Virus record (IMG/VR): IMGVR_UViG_3300009136_000038
Span: 1 to 22,712 of that record
Strand: one strand, 5' to 3'
Length of the DNA stretch: 22,712 nucleotides
Source of the DNA: a virus
The notes under the pieces were generated by a model. That model was not told the DNA's origin and did no database searches. It saw only the letters and a program-made list of their open reading frames with translations. Numbering within the stretch: the first letter of the stretch is position 1; the number at the start of each line of letters is the position of its first letter. Positions 1 through 7,874 of this stretch are shown here, piece by piece. The translations under genes and the position numbers were made by a program.

Positions 1-184
1 CTATGTTGGCAGCTTCCCGTTAAATGACTCGACAGTGGCGCAATACATTACAATGGACATTGGTTTGCCTAACTCGGCTACATCACAACAGTATGAGTTC
101 TATGTAGAGAATACATCAGGGCAATCATTACCAGCGGGATGGGATATTTACGTAACACCTAAAGCTATTGGTCCTCACGCATAA
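1..184 (+). CDS. C-terminal end of an unidentified, probably virion, protein (partial)
   Basis: An open frame enters from the left edge (first full codon at base 2) and runs about 60 codons to a TAA at 182-184. The visible residues (YVGSFPLNDSTVAQY... ending in TPKAIGPHA) have no motif I recognise; the composition is polar and beta-like, with no membrane segment. It ends 10 nt before the start of the repeat protein, and its stop codon overlaps that gene's ribosome binding site (AAGGGG), so the two are almost certainly co-transcribed. Its place next to adhesin-type and small structural genes suggests a virion component, but that is inference from position only. Confidence 0.6.
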   Translation, partial: YVGSFPLNDSTVAQYITMDIGLPNSATSQQYEFYVENTSGQSLPAGWDIYVTPKAIGPHA

Positions 185-194
185 GGGGTAGTTT

Positions 195-1700
195 ATGGCT
201 ATTAATAAACTACCTAAACTTTACAGCACCGACTTTAGGGCTCTTAATAAGAAGCCTATAGGTGCATTTGAAATTGACCCCAACCACCCACTAGCCGAAT
301 ACGTTAACAGTGTTCAGGCGGTGGGGTACGATGGCAGGGAAGTTTCAGGCCCAGACGCATTCATAAGCACAGCAGGTGCTAACCAAGGTTATGAGTCAAC
401 CAGCGCGAACACAGCAACCAATTGGAGCTTCCCAGAGTCTAAGCCAGTCAGTGTTCTTGATACTTACTCAGTGTTTACGGTATTTCACAAAAATTTAGGG
501 ACTCATTCACAAAGCGGAGCTATCTACGGAGAAAGACCAAACGGCAATCAGTTATTTTGGGTGTTTATATCTGGGACAAACGTAAACTTTTGGACAAGAA
601 ACAACGCAGGCGGTGGACTGATAGTTAACGGAGCTACAGCACAGCTAGACACTAGCAAGCGCGTCCATACAACCATGTTTGTTAAGGAAAGTGATAGCAG
701 CAGATTAATCTATGCGGATGATGACATATCAACCAATACCGCAAACTCAGGTGGTACATACATACCATCAACACCCAACTTGGTTGGTGATGGATTTGAA
801 GCAAGTAGAGCAGTAGCATTTACAAGTGTAATGTTAAACATTACGTTTAATAAAGCATTAACACCCTCTGATTATAGGATGTTAAAAACATCACCTTACG
901 CAATATTTAGACCCAAATCTGAACCTGTGTATTTCACTGCTGATGGTGGTGGCTCAACGATAACAGTACCCGCAACACTTGGAACAATATCCTATGCAGG
1001 TCAAAGCACGACTGTATCAATCACAGGCTCGATTGATGTAACCGCTACACTCGGAACAATTGCATATGCATCAAACAATGCAACGGTTGATATTAGCGGT
1101 TCAGTAGATGCAATAGCCACATTAGGCACGATAGATTACACAAGCAATAACACGACGGTTGGCATTACAGGTTCAGTAGATGTACTAACAACACTAGGTA
1201 CAATTACTTATACAAGCAATGACACGACTGTATCTGTATCGGGTGCGGTAGATGTCACGGCAACGCTAGGAACAATCAACTATGCTAGTAATGATGCTGT
1301 CGTAGGTGTTACCGGCTCAGTAGATGTGGTTGCCACGCTAGGTACGATTAATTACACGTCAAATAGTCCGGTGGTTTCAATTGGTGGTGTCGTAGTTGTA
1401 CAAGCAACGCTTGGAACAATTAGTTATGCAAGTAATGACACGGTAATCAGTCTGCAGGGTGTTGTTAGCGTACCGGCTACACTAGGAACGATATCATATG
1501 CAAGCAACGACACAGTTGTATCACTAGCTGGATTAATCGACGTTAATGCAACACTTGGAACAATCAGTTATACTAGTAATAATACAACCGTAACGGTTGC
1601 AGCGGGTCAAACTTTCGGTGTTGTCGGTGTAGGCTTTGCTGATGACTTATACAGTTCAACATTTAAACCAAATTCAATAACAGTTAATTTTAGAGGATAA
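195..1700 (+). CDS. Virion-associated adhesin or fibre-like protein with nine 24-aa tandem repeats
   Basis: This 501-residue protein starts at an ATG six bases after AAGGGG. Residues 1 to about 255 form a non-repetitive, mixed beta domain that could be a concanavalin/LamG-like carbohydrate-binding fold, judged only from its strand-rich pattern. From about residue 260 to 475 there are nine tandem copies of a 24-residue unit built on (A/T)TLGTIxYxSNxxxV followed by a Gly- and Val-Asp-containing link. The last ~25 residues (ending SITVNFRG) differ. There is no signal peptide or membrane segment. Regular short beta repeats of this sort usually make extended stalks or solenoids in phage fibres and bacterial surface proteins. 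Its position before the terminase genes, among small structural genes, suggests a virion decoration or receptor-binding protein; the exact role is not proven. Confidence 0.75.
   Translation: MAINKLPKLYSTDFRALNKKPIGAFEIDPNHPLAEYVNSVQAVGYDGREVSGPDAFISTAGANQGYESTSANTATNWSFPESKPVSVLDTYSVFTVFHKNLGTHSQSGAIYGERPNGNQLFWVFISGTNVNFWTRNNAGGGLIVNGATAQLDTSKRVHTTMFVKESDSSRLIYADDDISTNTANSGGTYIPSTPNLVGDGFEASRAVAFTSVMLNITFNKALTPSDYRMLKTSPYAIFRPKSEPVYFTADGGGSTITVPATLGTISYAGQSTTVSITGSIDVTATLGTIAYASNNATVDISGSVDAIATLGTIDYTSNNTTVGITGSVDVLTTLGTITYTSNDTTVSVSGAVDVTATLGTINYASNDAVVGVTGSVDVVATLGTINYTSNSPVVSIGGVVVVQATLGTISYASNDTVISLQGVVSVPATLGTISYASNDTVVSLAGLIDVNATLGTISYTSNNTTVTVAAGQTFGVVGVGFADDLYSSTFKPNSITVNFRG
972..1619 (+). 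repeat. Nine in-frame 72-bp tandem repeats (24 aa each)
   Basis: Nine units of exactly 72 bp follow one another without spacers, each beginning with codons for (A/T)TLGTI. The protein core TLGTI is invariant and Y-x-S-N nearly so, while codons differ widely between copies (for example CTT, CTC, TTA and CTA for the same leucine). No two units are near-identical DNA, so the array looks old and held by protein-level selection instead of being recently expanded. Confidence 0.9.
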
Positions 1701-1704
1701 ACAC

Positions 1705-2166
1705 ATGGCACGCGGCGACTTAAAAACATTCGACTATTACCCTTATAATGCGGGTTTAAAGCTTTACAACAATTCAACAGATTCATTTAAGTATGCAATT
1801 GTTACAGATACATATGCATCAGTATTAAAAGCAACGGTTGATCCTGTATTAACTTCATTTACAGAAGTTGGTGCTGGTGGTAACTATAGCGCAGGCGGTA
1901 ACGCATTGGCTGGGGCAGCTTGGACAATTGGCGTAGTCTCTGCTGGTGTGACAGCGTTAGACTTTACTGATGTGAGTATGTTAAAAGCTGCAGGAAACCC
2001 AACCACAGGGAAGACTGTATTGATCATAAACTCAACAGCAACTAATCGCGGCTATCATGCAATTGATTTAACTAGTGATGGCACTACTGCAGTTGACCTA
2101 GTGAATAACGATTTAACAATTACGTTTAACGCTAACGGTACAATAAACGCAACCGTCACAGCATAA
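1705..2166 (+). CDS. Small phage structural protein of unknown role
   Basis: A 153-residue protein starting four bases after the repeat-protein stop, with GAGG eight bases upstream of the ATG. The middle (about residues 50-115) reads as a Thr/Tyr segment, a GGNYSAGGNAL stretch, then a TALDFTDVS strand and a TGKTVLIINS strand. This layout (about 130-150 aa, 'GG-N-Y/G-A-G-G-x-L' followed by 'DxxDV' and a 'TxxALLI'-like strand) occurs in a widespread group of small uncharacterised phage virion proteins encoded near tail-fibre or head genes. It has no signal peptide, membrane segment or catalytic motif. A decoration, cement or fibre-associated protein is possible. The function is inferred from family resemblance and position. 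Confidence 0.65.
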   Translation: MARGDLKTFDYYPYNAGLKLYNNSTDSFKYAIVTDTYASVLKATVDPVLTSFTEVGAGGNYSAGGNALAGAAWTIGVVSAGVTALDFTDVSMLKAAGNPTTGKTVLIINSTATNRGYHAIDLTSDGTTAVDLVNNDLTITFNANGTINATVTA

Positions 2167-2172
2167 GTTTAA

Positions 2173-2191
2173 AGCCGCTGTAATGGCGGCT
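2173..2191 (+). other. GC-rich hairpin between structural and terminase genes, possibly a weak terminator
   Basis: AGCCGC (2173-2178) pairs perfectly with GCGGCT (2186-2191) around a 7-nt loop, seven bases after the stop of the preceding gene. The following bases (AATATCTCTT) are only moderately U-rich, so this is either a leaky terminator or a 3'-end stabilising hairpin. Confidence 0.4.
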
Positions 2192-2214
2192 AATATCTCT
2201 TAAGGGGATTAAGC

Positions 2215-2685
2215 ATGGCAAAGCCACTAGGCAGAGGACAGCCAACAAAATACAACAATAAGATAGGTGAAGAAGTTTGTAACCTGATTATGACGGGCCT
2301 TTCAGTAACCAAAATTTGCCAATTAAAAAACATGCCTCCGCGTTCAACGTTGAATGGTTGGCTTGTTAAGAATACAGATTTCTCGTACCGCTATGCACAG
2401 GCACTTCAATTTAGAACCCATTTAAAAGCAGAAGAAAGACACGAGCTAATAGAATCGGCCTTTCTTGATATTGCGTCATTGCCAGAGGGTGTAAACGGTA
2501 ACGCATGGATCACACTGGTTAAAGAACAGATTAGGGCTATAGAATGGGACGCTGAAAGATTAGCGGCTAAAAGATATAAATGTAAAGAAGATGATACCGA
2601 CAAGGGCGCGGCACAACCATTAACAATCAATTTTGAAGTATCGGAAGCGGTTAAGGATATTAAAGTGACGAATGCCGACACTTAG
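2215..2685 (+). CDS. terS: Terminase small subunit (TerS)-like DNA-binding protein
   Basis: A 156-residue protein starting after AAGGGG. Residues about 8-55 form a helix-turn-helix region (PTKYNNKIGEEVCNLI, then SVTKICQLKN and STLNGWL), the N-terminal DNA-recognition domain typical of phage small terminases and 'terminase small subunit-like' proteins. Residues 60-125 are charged and helical, suitable for oligomerisation. TerS recognises the packaging site on the phage DNA and recruits the large subunit. The gene overlaps the large-subunit gene by 14 nt, the usual translational coupling. Identity rests on the HTH pattern, the size and the downstream terL. No cos or pac site could be identified. 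Confidence 0.85.
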   Translation: MAKPLGRGQPTKYNNKIGEEVCNLIMTGLSVTKICQLKNMPPRSTLNGWLVKNTDFSYRYAQALQFRTHLKAEERHELIESAFLDIASLPEGVNGNAWITLVKEQIRAIEWDAERLAAKRYKCKEDDTDKGAAQPLTINFEVSEAVKDIKVTNADT

Positions 2686-3913
2686 CGCACCGCAAAACAT
2701 ATTCCTTAATGGTTTAAAAACCAAGTACAGGGCGTATGTTGGTGGATTTGGTAGCGGCAAAACTTTCGTTGGTTGTGTTGACTTACTTACATTCTTTGGT
2801 AAGCATCCAGGCACAGTACAGGGTTACTTCGGTATATCTTACCCATCAATGAGGGATATATTTTATCCTACGTTTGAAGAAGCGGCTCACATGATGGGAT
2901 TTACTGTTGTGATACGTGAGGCTAACAAAGAGGCTCATGTATATCGTAACGGGTTTTATTATGGGACAGTTATTTGTAGGTCAATGGATAACCCAGGCTC
3001 GATAGTTGGTTTCAAGATATCCAGAGCGTTAGTTGATGAGATTGATGTATTACCAAAGGTGAAGGCTAACAACGCATGGAATAAGATTGTCGCCCGTATG
3101 CGCTTGAAGATAGACGGCGTTGAGAACAGCATCGGTGTTACGACTACGCCCGAGGGTTTTTTATTCGTCTATTCTAAGTTCAAGAAAGAGCCGACCAAAT
3201 CTTATTCTATGGTGCAGGCTTCAACGTATGAAAATGCAAAGTACTTACCTGATGATTATATTGATACGCTAAAAGAGACTTATCCAGGTGAGTTGATCAA
3301 CGCATATATTGAAGGCGAATTTGTCAACCTTACCAGCGGCACTGTTTATAGTGAATTTGATAGGGTGATAAACAATACTAATGTGGTATGGGATAAGCGC
3401 GAACCACTGCATATAGGAATGGATTTTAACGTCTGCAACATGAGCGCAATTATATCTGTTATTAGAAAGGGTGTTTGCTATGACGTAGACGAAATAACAG
3501 GCGGGTACGACACACCGAGCATTATTAATTCAATACAGGAGAGATACCAGAATTGTCAAATAAACATATATCCTGATGCAAGCGGCAAAAACAGAAACGC
3601 ACAAGGTGCTTCCGAGTCATCAATCCAACTGTTAACACAGGCAAGATTTCAAGTATTTGCAAAGAACAAAAACCCGTTTGTTAAAGATAGAATTTTATCA
3701 ATGAACAACAGCTTTACTAAACGACAACACTTTGTAAACGTTAAACGATGTCCAACTCATACGGCAAACCTAGAACAGCAGGTTTACAATACAGCAGGTG
3801 AGCCAGATAAGACGGCAGGCAATGACCACACAAACGACGCTAATGGGTATTTGATATGCTATAAATTCCCAGTTGCCAAGCCAACTACCACAGCGGCTCG
3901 ATTAATAGTATAA
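2672..3913 (+). CDS. terL: Terminase large subunit (DNA packaging ATPase/nuclease)
   Basis: This 413-residue motor protein translocates DNA into the procapsid and cuts it at start and finish. The Walker A motif GGFGSGKT lies at residues 24-31 and Walker B RALVDEID at 118-125, with the catalytic Glu in the VDEID. The C-terminal RNase H-like nuclease is marked by HIGMDFNV (Asp about 251), IYPDASG (Asp about 302) and the NDHTNDANGY region (Asp about 385/389), the three acidic positions expected to bind metal. Length is at the short end of the TerL range but all core motifs are present. The chosen ATG lies inside the small-subunit gene in another frame (14-nt overlap). The assignment is firm from motifs alone. 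Confidence 0.96.
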   Translation: MPTLSAPQNIFLNGLKTKYRAYVGGFGSGKTFVGCVDLLTFFGKHPGTVQGYFGISYPSMRDIFYPTFEEAAHMMGFTVVIREANKEAHVYRNGFYYGTVICRSMDNPGSIVGFKISRALVDEIDVLPKVKANNAWNKIVARMRLKIDGVENSIGVTTTPEGFLFVYSKFKKEPTKSYSMVQASTYENAKYLPDDYIDTLKETYPGELINAYIEGEFVNLTSGTVYSEFDRVINNTNVVWDKREPLHIGMDFNVCNMSAIISVIRKGVCYDVDEITGGYDTPSIINSIQERYQNCQINIYPDASGKNRNAQGASESSIQLLTQARFQVFAKNKNPFVKDRILSMNNSFTKRQHFVNVKRCPTHTANLEQQVYNTAGEPDKTAGNDHTNDANGYLICYKFPVAKPTTTAARLIV

Positions 3914-3924
3914 TGCTAAAAATA

Positions 3925-3962
3925 TTCGGTTAAGCCGAAACTCTAATAAACTGAAGGCTTAA
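3925..3962 (+). promoter_or_regulatory. Alternative stem-loops in the portal leader overlapping the Shine-Dalgarno
   Basis: The 50-nt gap before the portal gene can fold two ways. TTCGG (3925-3929) pairs with CCGAA (3935-3939). Alternatively TTAAGCC (3930-3936) pairs with GGCTTAA (3956-3962), which covers part of the portal ribosome binding site (GAAGG, 3953-3957). The two stems share bases and exclude each other, so one would expose and the other hide the ribosome site. This is a structural reading of the sequence, untested. Confidence 0.4.
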
Positions 3963-3963
3963 T

Positions 3964-5394
3964 ATGACACAAGTGACCCAACCCAGAAAAGAACACATAG
4001 ACCAGCTAGAAGATGTCGAGCGCAACCGCGCAGCCGTAGCCGGTGAGCGTGAAGTTAAGCAAGGTACTATTACATTCTTGCCTCCACTCGCTTCAATGTG
4101 TTGTTCGACAGAGACGGATGCTAACGGCTTCCAGATGATACGTCAATCACATGCACTAACATCAGAAGGACGAGCAGCTTATACAAAGTATTTGGCTCTT
4201 GCTTCATTCTATGGTGCAACAGGTAGAACTGTTGATGGTTTGGTGGGTTTAATATTCTCTAAAGAGGCCGTTTGTGAAATACCGTCTAACGTTGAATATT
4301 TAAAAACCAACGCAGACAGTAAAGGCAGCACCCTAAGAGATTTATCTAAAAGGGCTACCACTGAAGCATTTATATCACCGCGTTCTGGCGTCTTGGTAGC
4401 AAGGCCATCAACGCCAGAGGGTGCGAGCGAATTATTAGTTGAGACGATGAATTTAAGACCAAAAATATTACACTATCGTTTTGAGTCGGTCATCAATTGG
4501 GATTATGAAGTAATAGACAATGTCGAAAAGCTTTCAATGGTCATACTCAAAGAGCAAACGACAACCCGTAAAGGTTTTGAAGTTACTGTGGAGAGTCAGT
4601 ATAGAGTCTTAGAATTAATCAACGGTGTATACCATCAGTCGTTGTACGGTGAGGGCGGATCATTAATAGATAAGGCTTTACCCGTTGTGATTAATGGCAA
4701 TACATCAAATGAAATACCTTTTTACTTTATCGAAGTAGGCGCGGAAGGTAAGGCCATTATTAACGATCTAGTTGATATGAACTTCCACCACTACCAGGTT
4801 AGCGCAGACTATAATAGTAAAAACCATTTTTCATCATTTATAATCTGGTATGAAACCGGTGCTGAATCAGGTCATAACATGCTAATGGGTAACGGCGTTA
4901 AATGGTCAAACAGAAGCACTGACGCGACATTTGGTATATTGCAGCCAGACGGCAATGCTGATGCTTTACGCATATCATTACAAGACGATGAACAGCGTAT
5001 GGCAGCATTAGGCGCAGAAGCGTTAAAGCCTCGTCAAAGTGGAGCAGAGAGCGCAGAAGCTAAGAGCCTTGATCAAGTTGCTCAGAACTCAACAACAGCC
5101 AATGTGGCAATTACAGTAAGTGAAGCATTAACCAAAGCTATCAACTTTGCCTCGCGCTGGATGGGTGGTTTAGAAGATGCCGTTTATCAATTGAACACAG
5201 ATTACAACCCTACTGGCATGAATGCACAAAGCTTAACCGCTATGGTAGCAGCGTTTCAAGGTGGCGCTATTTCATATGACACATTGTACGAGAATTTACA
5301 ACGTGGTGAGATTGCAAGCACTGAGCGCACAGCAGAAGAAGAGCGCGCATTAATCACACTCGCTGATACTGGTATGGGTGACATCATCGAATGA
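3964..5394 (+). CDS. Portal protein, DUF4055 type
   Basis: A 476-residue protein placed directly after terL. Its sequence matches the pattern of the DUF4055 phage portal family: an N-terminal SEGRAAYTKYLALASFYGATGRTVD-like region that leads into GLVGLIFSK (residues about 70-105), a TEAFISPRSGVLVARP segment and a helical C-terminal third. The portal dodecamer forms the DNA entry channel at one capsid vertex, docks the terminase during packaging and later the neck. The ATG follows GAAGG by six bases. The stop overlaps the methyltransferase start as ATGA. I am confident in 'portal' from position and family pattern; the subfamily name is from recall. Confidence 0.88.
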   Translation: MTQVTQPRKEHIDQLEDVERNRAAVAGEREVKQGTITFLPPLASMCCSTETDANGFQMIRQSHALTSEGRAAYTKYLALASFYGATGRTVDGLVGLIFSKEAVCEIPSNVEYLKTNADSKGSTLRDLSKRATTEAFISPRSGVLVARPSTPEGASELLVETMNLRPKILHYRFESVINWDYEVIDNVEKLSMVILKEQTTTRKGFEVTVESQYRVLELINGVYHQSLYGEGGSLIDKALPVVINGNTSNEIPFYFIEVGAEGKAIINDLVDMNFHHYQVSADYNSKNHFSSFIIWYETGAESGHNMLMGNGVKWSNRSTDATFGILQPDGNADALRISLQDDEQRMAALGAEALKPRQSGAESAEAKSLDQVAQNSTTANVAITVSEALTKAINFASRWMGGLEDAVYQLNTDYNPTGMNAQSLTAMVAAFQGGAISYDTLYENLQRGEIASTERTAEEERALITLADTGMGDIIE

Positions 5395-6092
5395 TTAATT
5401 TAATGCAAGGCGATTGCCTCGAAAGAATGAAGGAAATACCAGACGGATCAGTCGATATGATATTGACTGATCCACCATACGGCACAACAGCATGTAAGTG
5501 GGATTCAATCATACCGCTAGAGCCAATGTGGGAGCAGTTGAAGCGTATTATTAAGCCTAATGGAGCTATTGTAATGACAGCCGCACAACCTTTTACTAGT
5601 ATATTGGTGAGCAGCAATCTAAAAATGTTTAAATATTCTATGTACTGGAAAAAAGCACCAATTGGATTCCTTAACTCAAAGAAAAGACCTTTGGTTAACG
5701 TTGAGGATATAGCAGTTTTCTCTGGAAAGACTTACAACCCACAAGGTTTAATAGAGTGCAACAAAAAGATAAAGAGAGGGGAGCAAAGTATTAGTGTCGG
5801 GCATGATGGCGGTAGGTTGGATGCTACCCCGTACACTCAAAAATACACCAATTACCCGACTCAAGTGGTAGAATTTAAAGGTGAAAGAGGTTTGCACCCA
5901 ACCCAAAAACCAGTTGCATTAATGGAGTACCTAATCAAAACCTACACCAACGAAAGCGAAACAGTTTTAGATTTTACAATGGGTAGTGGCAGCACTGGAG
6001 TAGCAGCTAAAAACCTAAACCGTAAGTTTATAGGTATTGAAATGGATGAAAATTATTTTAATATTGCAAAGGATAGGATTAGCCAAGCATGA
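5391..6092 (+). CDS. Beta-class DNA methyltransferase (N6-adenine or N4-cytosine)
   Basis: This 233-residue enzyme should transfer a methyl group from S-adenosylmethionine to a base amino group in DNA. The catalytic motif IV, DPPYGT, is at residues 27-32. The SAM-binding motif I, DFTMGSGSTG, is at 194-203 and is followed by FIGIEMDENYF. Motif IV preceding motif I with a target-recognition region between them (about 90-170) is the beta-class order. HPTQKP, typical of the step just before motif I, is present around residue 168. It is complete and has no restriction partner nearby. Its start overlaps the portal stop and its stop overlaps the next gene's start, both ATGA, so it is expressed with the head genes. 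Self-protection or regulation of late DNA is plausible; recognition sequence unknown. Confidence 0.92.
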   Translation: MINLMQGDCLERMKEIPDGSVDMILTDPPYGTTACKWDSIIPLEPMWEQLKRIIKPNGAIVMTAAQPFTSILVSSNLKMFKYSMYWKKAPIGFLNSKKRPLVNVEDIAVFSGKTYNPQGLIECNKKIKRGEQSISVGHDGGRLDATPYTQKYTNYPTQVVEFKGERGLHPTQKPVALMEYLIKTYTNESETVLDFTMGSGSTGVAAKNLNRKFIGIEMDENYFNIAKDRISQA

Positions 6093-7186
6093 CAGATCTA
6101 ACAATACAGCAATCTTCGCGTCATGCTGTTTATGTTCAACGTTTTGCTGGTCATTTGGCGAATATGTTTGATCCTTACTTGGCTCAACTGCAGCGTGAAC
6201 TAAAGATAATTATGATTGATGCGCCAGAAGGTATGACAAGCATTAGGCGTATTAATAGGTTATTAGCTAAATATAAAATAGAATCAGCAGCTATCTATGG
6301 TGAATACAATAGTAATGTTCTGCTAGCTCAATTAAAAGAATTTGCAGGTGATGAGGCATCATGGCAGGCAGTCGCATTAGATAAAGCAATAGACTCTAGC
6401 TCTGTTAGTTTAGCCACCGCTTCAACCTCTCAAGCTTGGGCGGCTGTTATTTCAGAGCCGTTAGTGTTTCCTGATAGCGCAGGCGTTAAAATGCTAGAGC
6501 CGTTTGTTAAAGGTTGGGAATCGAAACAGATTGAAAAGGTTAGCGACATAATCAGGACGGGATTTGTTACGGGTAGAACTAACGCGCAAATCACACAAGA
6601 CATTGCAGGCAAGGGCGGTTATCTCGATAATCAAAACCGCAAATCAATTAAATCAATGGTACGTACAGCAACCACACATACAAGCAACCTAGCACGACAG
6701 GCAACGTTTGAAGCTAATGACGATGTAATACTGGGTTATGAGTGGGTTTCTACGTTAGACAACCGTACAAGCTCAGTATGCAAAGGGTTAGACGGGCAGA
6801 TATTTAAGAACTCAGACACAAACAAACGTTACCCACCCGCACACCCTAACTGCAGAAGCAGCACAGCGCCCGTATTAGATGCACGTTACAAACTAGATGA
6901 CAGCGTCAATACGAGAGCGTCAAGAGGTGTCGAGGGCGGCCAACAGGTTAATGCTGACTCTACTTATTACGGTTGGTTAAAAGAGCAAGGTGCGCAAGGG
7001 CCGAATGGTAGAGCGTTTGTTATGGATATCTTAGGCAAAGAGCGAGGGAAGTTATTTTTAGATGGTGGGTTATCGGCTGATAAGTTCAAGCAGTTAACAC
7101 TTGATGAAATGTTTCAGCCGATACCGTTAGACGTATTACGAAAAAAACAGTCGTTACAGTTGGCATTTGACCAGATTGGTGGCTAA
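6089..7186 (+). CDS. Minor head protein, MuF / SPP1 gp7-like head morphogenesis protein
   Basis: A 365-residue protein following the portal module. Residues about 188-260 carry the MuF-type signature: RTATTHTSNLARQATFE, then a YEWVSTLDNRTSSVC segment, GLDGQIF, and PPAHPNCRSST with conserved Cys/His. In SPP1 and Mu relatives this protein associates with the portal and a few copies enter the capsid with the DNA. The N-terminal 180 residues are helical and less conserved. MuF proteins sometimes carry C-terminal toxin domains; here the ~100 residues after the signature show no recognisable toxin or enzyme motif. The ATGA overlap with the methyltransferase implies coupled translation. Confidence 0.88.
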   Translation: MTDLTIQQSSRHAVYVQRFAGHLANMFDPYLAQLQRELKIIMIDAPEGMTSIRRINRLLAKYKIESAAIYGEYNSNVLLAQLKEFAGDEASWQAVALDKAIDSSSVSLATASTSQAWAAVISEPLVFPDSAGVKMLEPFVKGWESKQIEKVSDIIRTGFVTGRTNAQITQDIAGKGGYLDNQNRKSIKSMVRTATTHTSNLARQATFEANDDVILGYEWVSTLDNRTSSVCKGLDGQIFKNSDTNKRYPPAHPNCRSSTAPVLDARYKLDDSVNTRASRGVEGGQQVNADSTYYGWLKEQGAQGPNGRAFVMDILGKERGKLFLDGGLSADKFKQLTLDEMFQPIPLDVLRKKQSLQLAFDQIGG

Positions 7187-7187
7187 G

Positions 7188-7255
7188 TGTTAAACTGTAA
7201 ACTTAAATATTAGTGCTAAGCACTCAACTTACCCAAAGGGTTTAACATGTTAAAC
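7188..7255 (+). promoter_or_regulatory. Structured leader with a 16-bp palindrome over the scaffold start codon
   Basis: GTTTAACATGTTAAAC (7240-7255) is a perfect palindrome whose centre is the scaffold gene's ATG (7247-7249). A third copy of the half-site, TGTTAAAC, is at 7188-7195 and can pair with 7240-7247. Between them AGTGCT (7212-7217) and AGCACT (7219-7224) form another near-perfect inverted repeat. In RNA the start codon could be enclosed in a stem; in DNA the palindrome could be a protein-binding site. Neither is shown by the sequence alone. Confidence 0.4.
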
Positions 7256-7864
7256 GGATTAGATAAAATTGAAGGGTTAACGCCTGAGCAGATGGAAGCG
7301 ATTAATGGTCTAGCTGGTGGATTAATTAACAAGAAAACCGAGCTTGAAGAAAAGTTATCAAGAACTAAATCAGTTGCTAACGAGAATCAATCAGCAGTTG
7401 AAAAACTGGCAGCACTTGAAGCACTTCAAGAGCAAAAAGAGCTAGAGAATAAACAGAATTACGATCAAGCGTTGTCGTTAAACGCTGATAAGTACACCAA
7501 ACAAATAAATGAGCTATCTGAAAAGGTTGGCTTATTTGAGCAGAAAGAGCGCAACACGCTAATCGGCACAAGTCTCTCAGAGGCATTGACCGAAGCCCGT
7601 GTTAATCCACTGCATTCTGAATACGTTACATCGTATTTCAAGCAGCAAGCGCAACTGATAGACGGCAAAGTCGTAATCGGGGATAAATCGCTAAGTGATG
7701 CAATCAAGGAATGGTCTGATACAGATCAAGGTAAGGCGGTGCGGTTAGCGCCCGAAAACGTAGGAGGCAACTCCAAAGGAAGCACACAAGTATCTGGCTC
7801 AGGCAAAAACATGTCTGCAGAAGAGCAGCGTGCTTTCGATATTAACAAACGATTTAACAAGTGA
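7247..7864 (+). CDS. Capsid scaffolding-like coiled-coil protein
   Basis: A 205-residue, highly charged, Gln/Glu/Lys-rich protein immediately upstream of the major capsid gene. Residues about 25-110 have continuous heptad-like coiled-coil character (KTELEEKLSR, ALEALQEQKELENK, QINELSEKVGLFEQKE). The C-terminus ends in a basic helix-like stretch (EEQRAFDINKRFNK), which is where scaffolds such as those of P22 and phi29-type phages contact the coat protein. Scaffold proteins guide capsid shell assembly and are then removed. Charge, coiled coil and gene order support the call. No protease motif is seen in this or the neighbouring genes, so exit by release and not cleavage is possible. SD-like AAAGGG lies 8 bases upstream. 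Confidence 0.82.
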   Translation: MLNGLDKIEGLTPEQMEAINGLAGGLINKKTELEEKLSRTKSVANENQSAVEKLAALEALQEQKELENKQNYDQALSLNADKYTKQINELSEKVGLFEQKERNTLIGTSLSEALTEARVNPLHSEYVTSYFKQQAQLIDGKVVIGDKSLSDAIKEWSDTDQGKAVRLAPENVGGNSKGSTQVSGSGKNMSAEEQRAFDINKRFNK

Positions 7865-7874
7865 GTAATAAATA

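Noticed and set aside
972-1619. CRISPR-like or satellite repeat array
   Set aside because: The 72-bp units are contiguous, without spacers, differ at many synonymous positions and keep the reading frame; they are protein repeats.
7168-7195. Promoter TTGACC with a weak -10 before the scaffold gene
   Set aside because: The -35 is good but no hexamer at 16-18 bp spacing matches TATAAT in more than about three positions, and the bases lie inside the end of the minor head gene.
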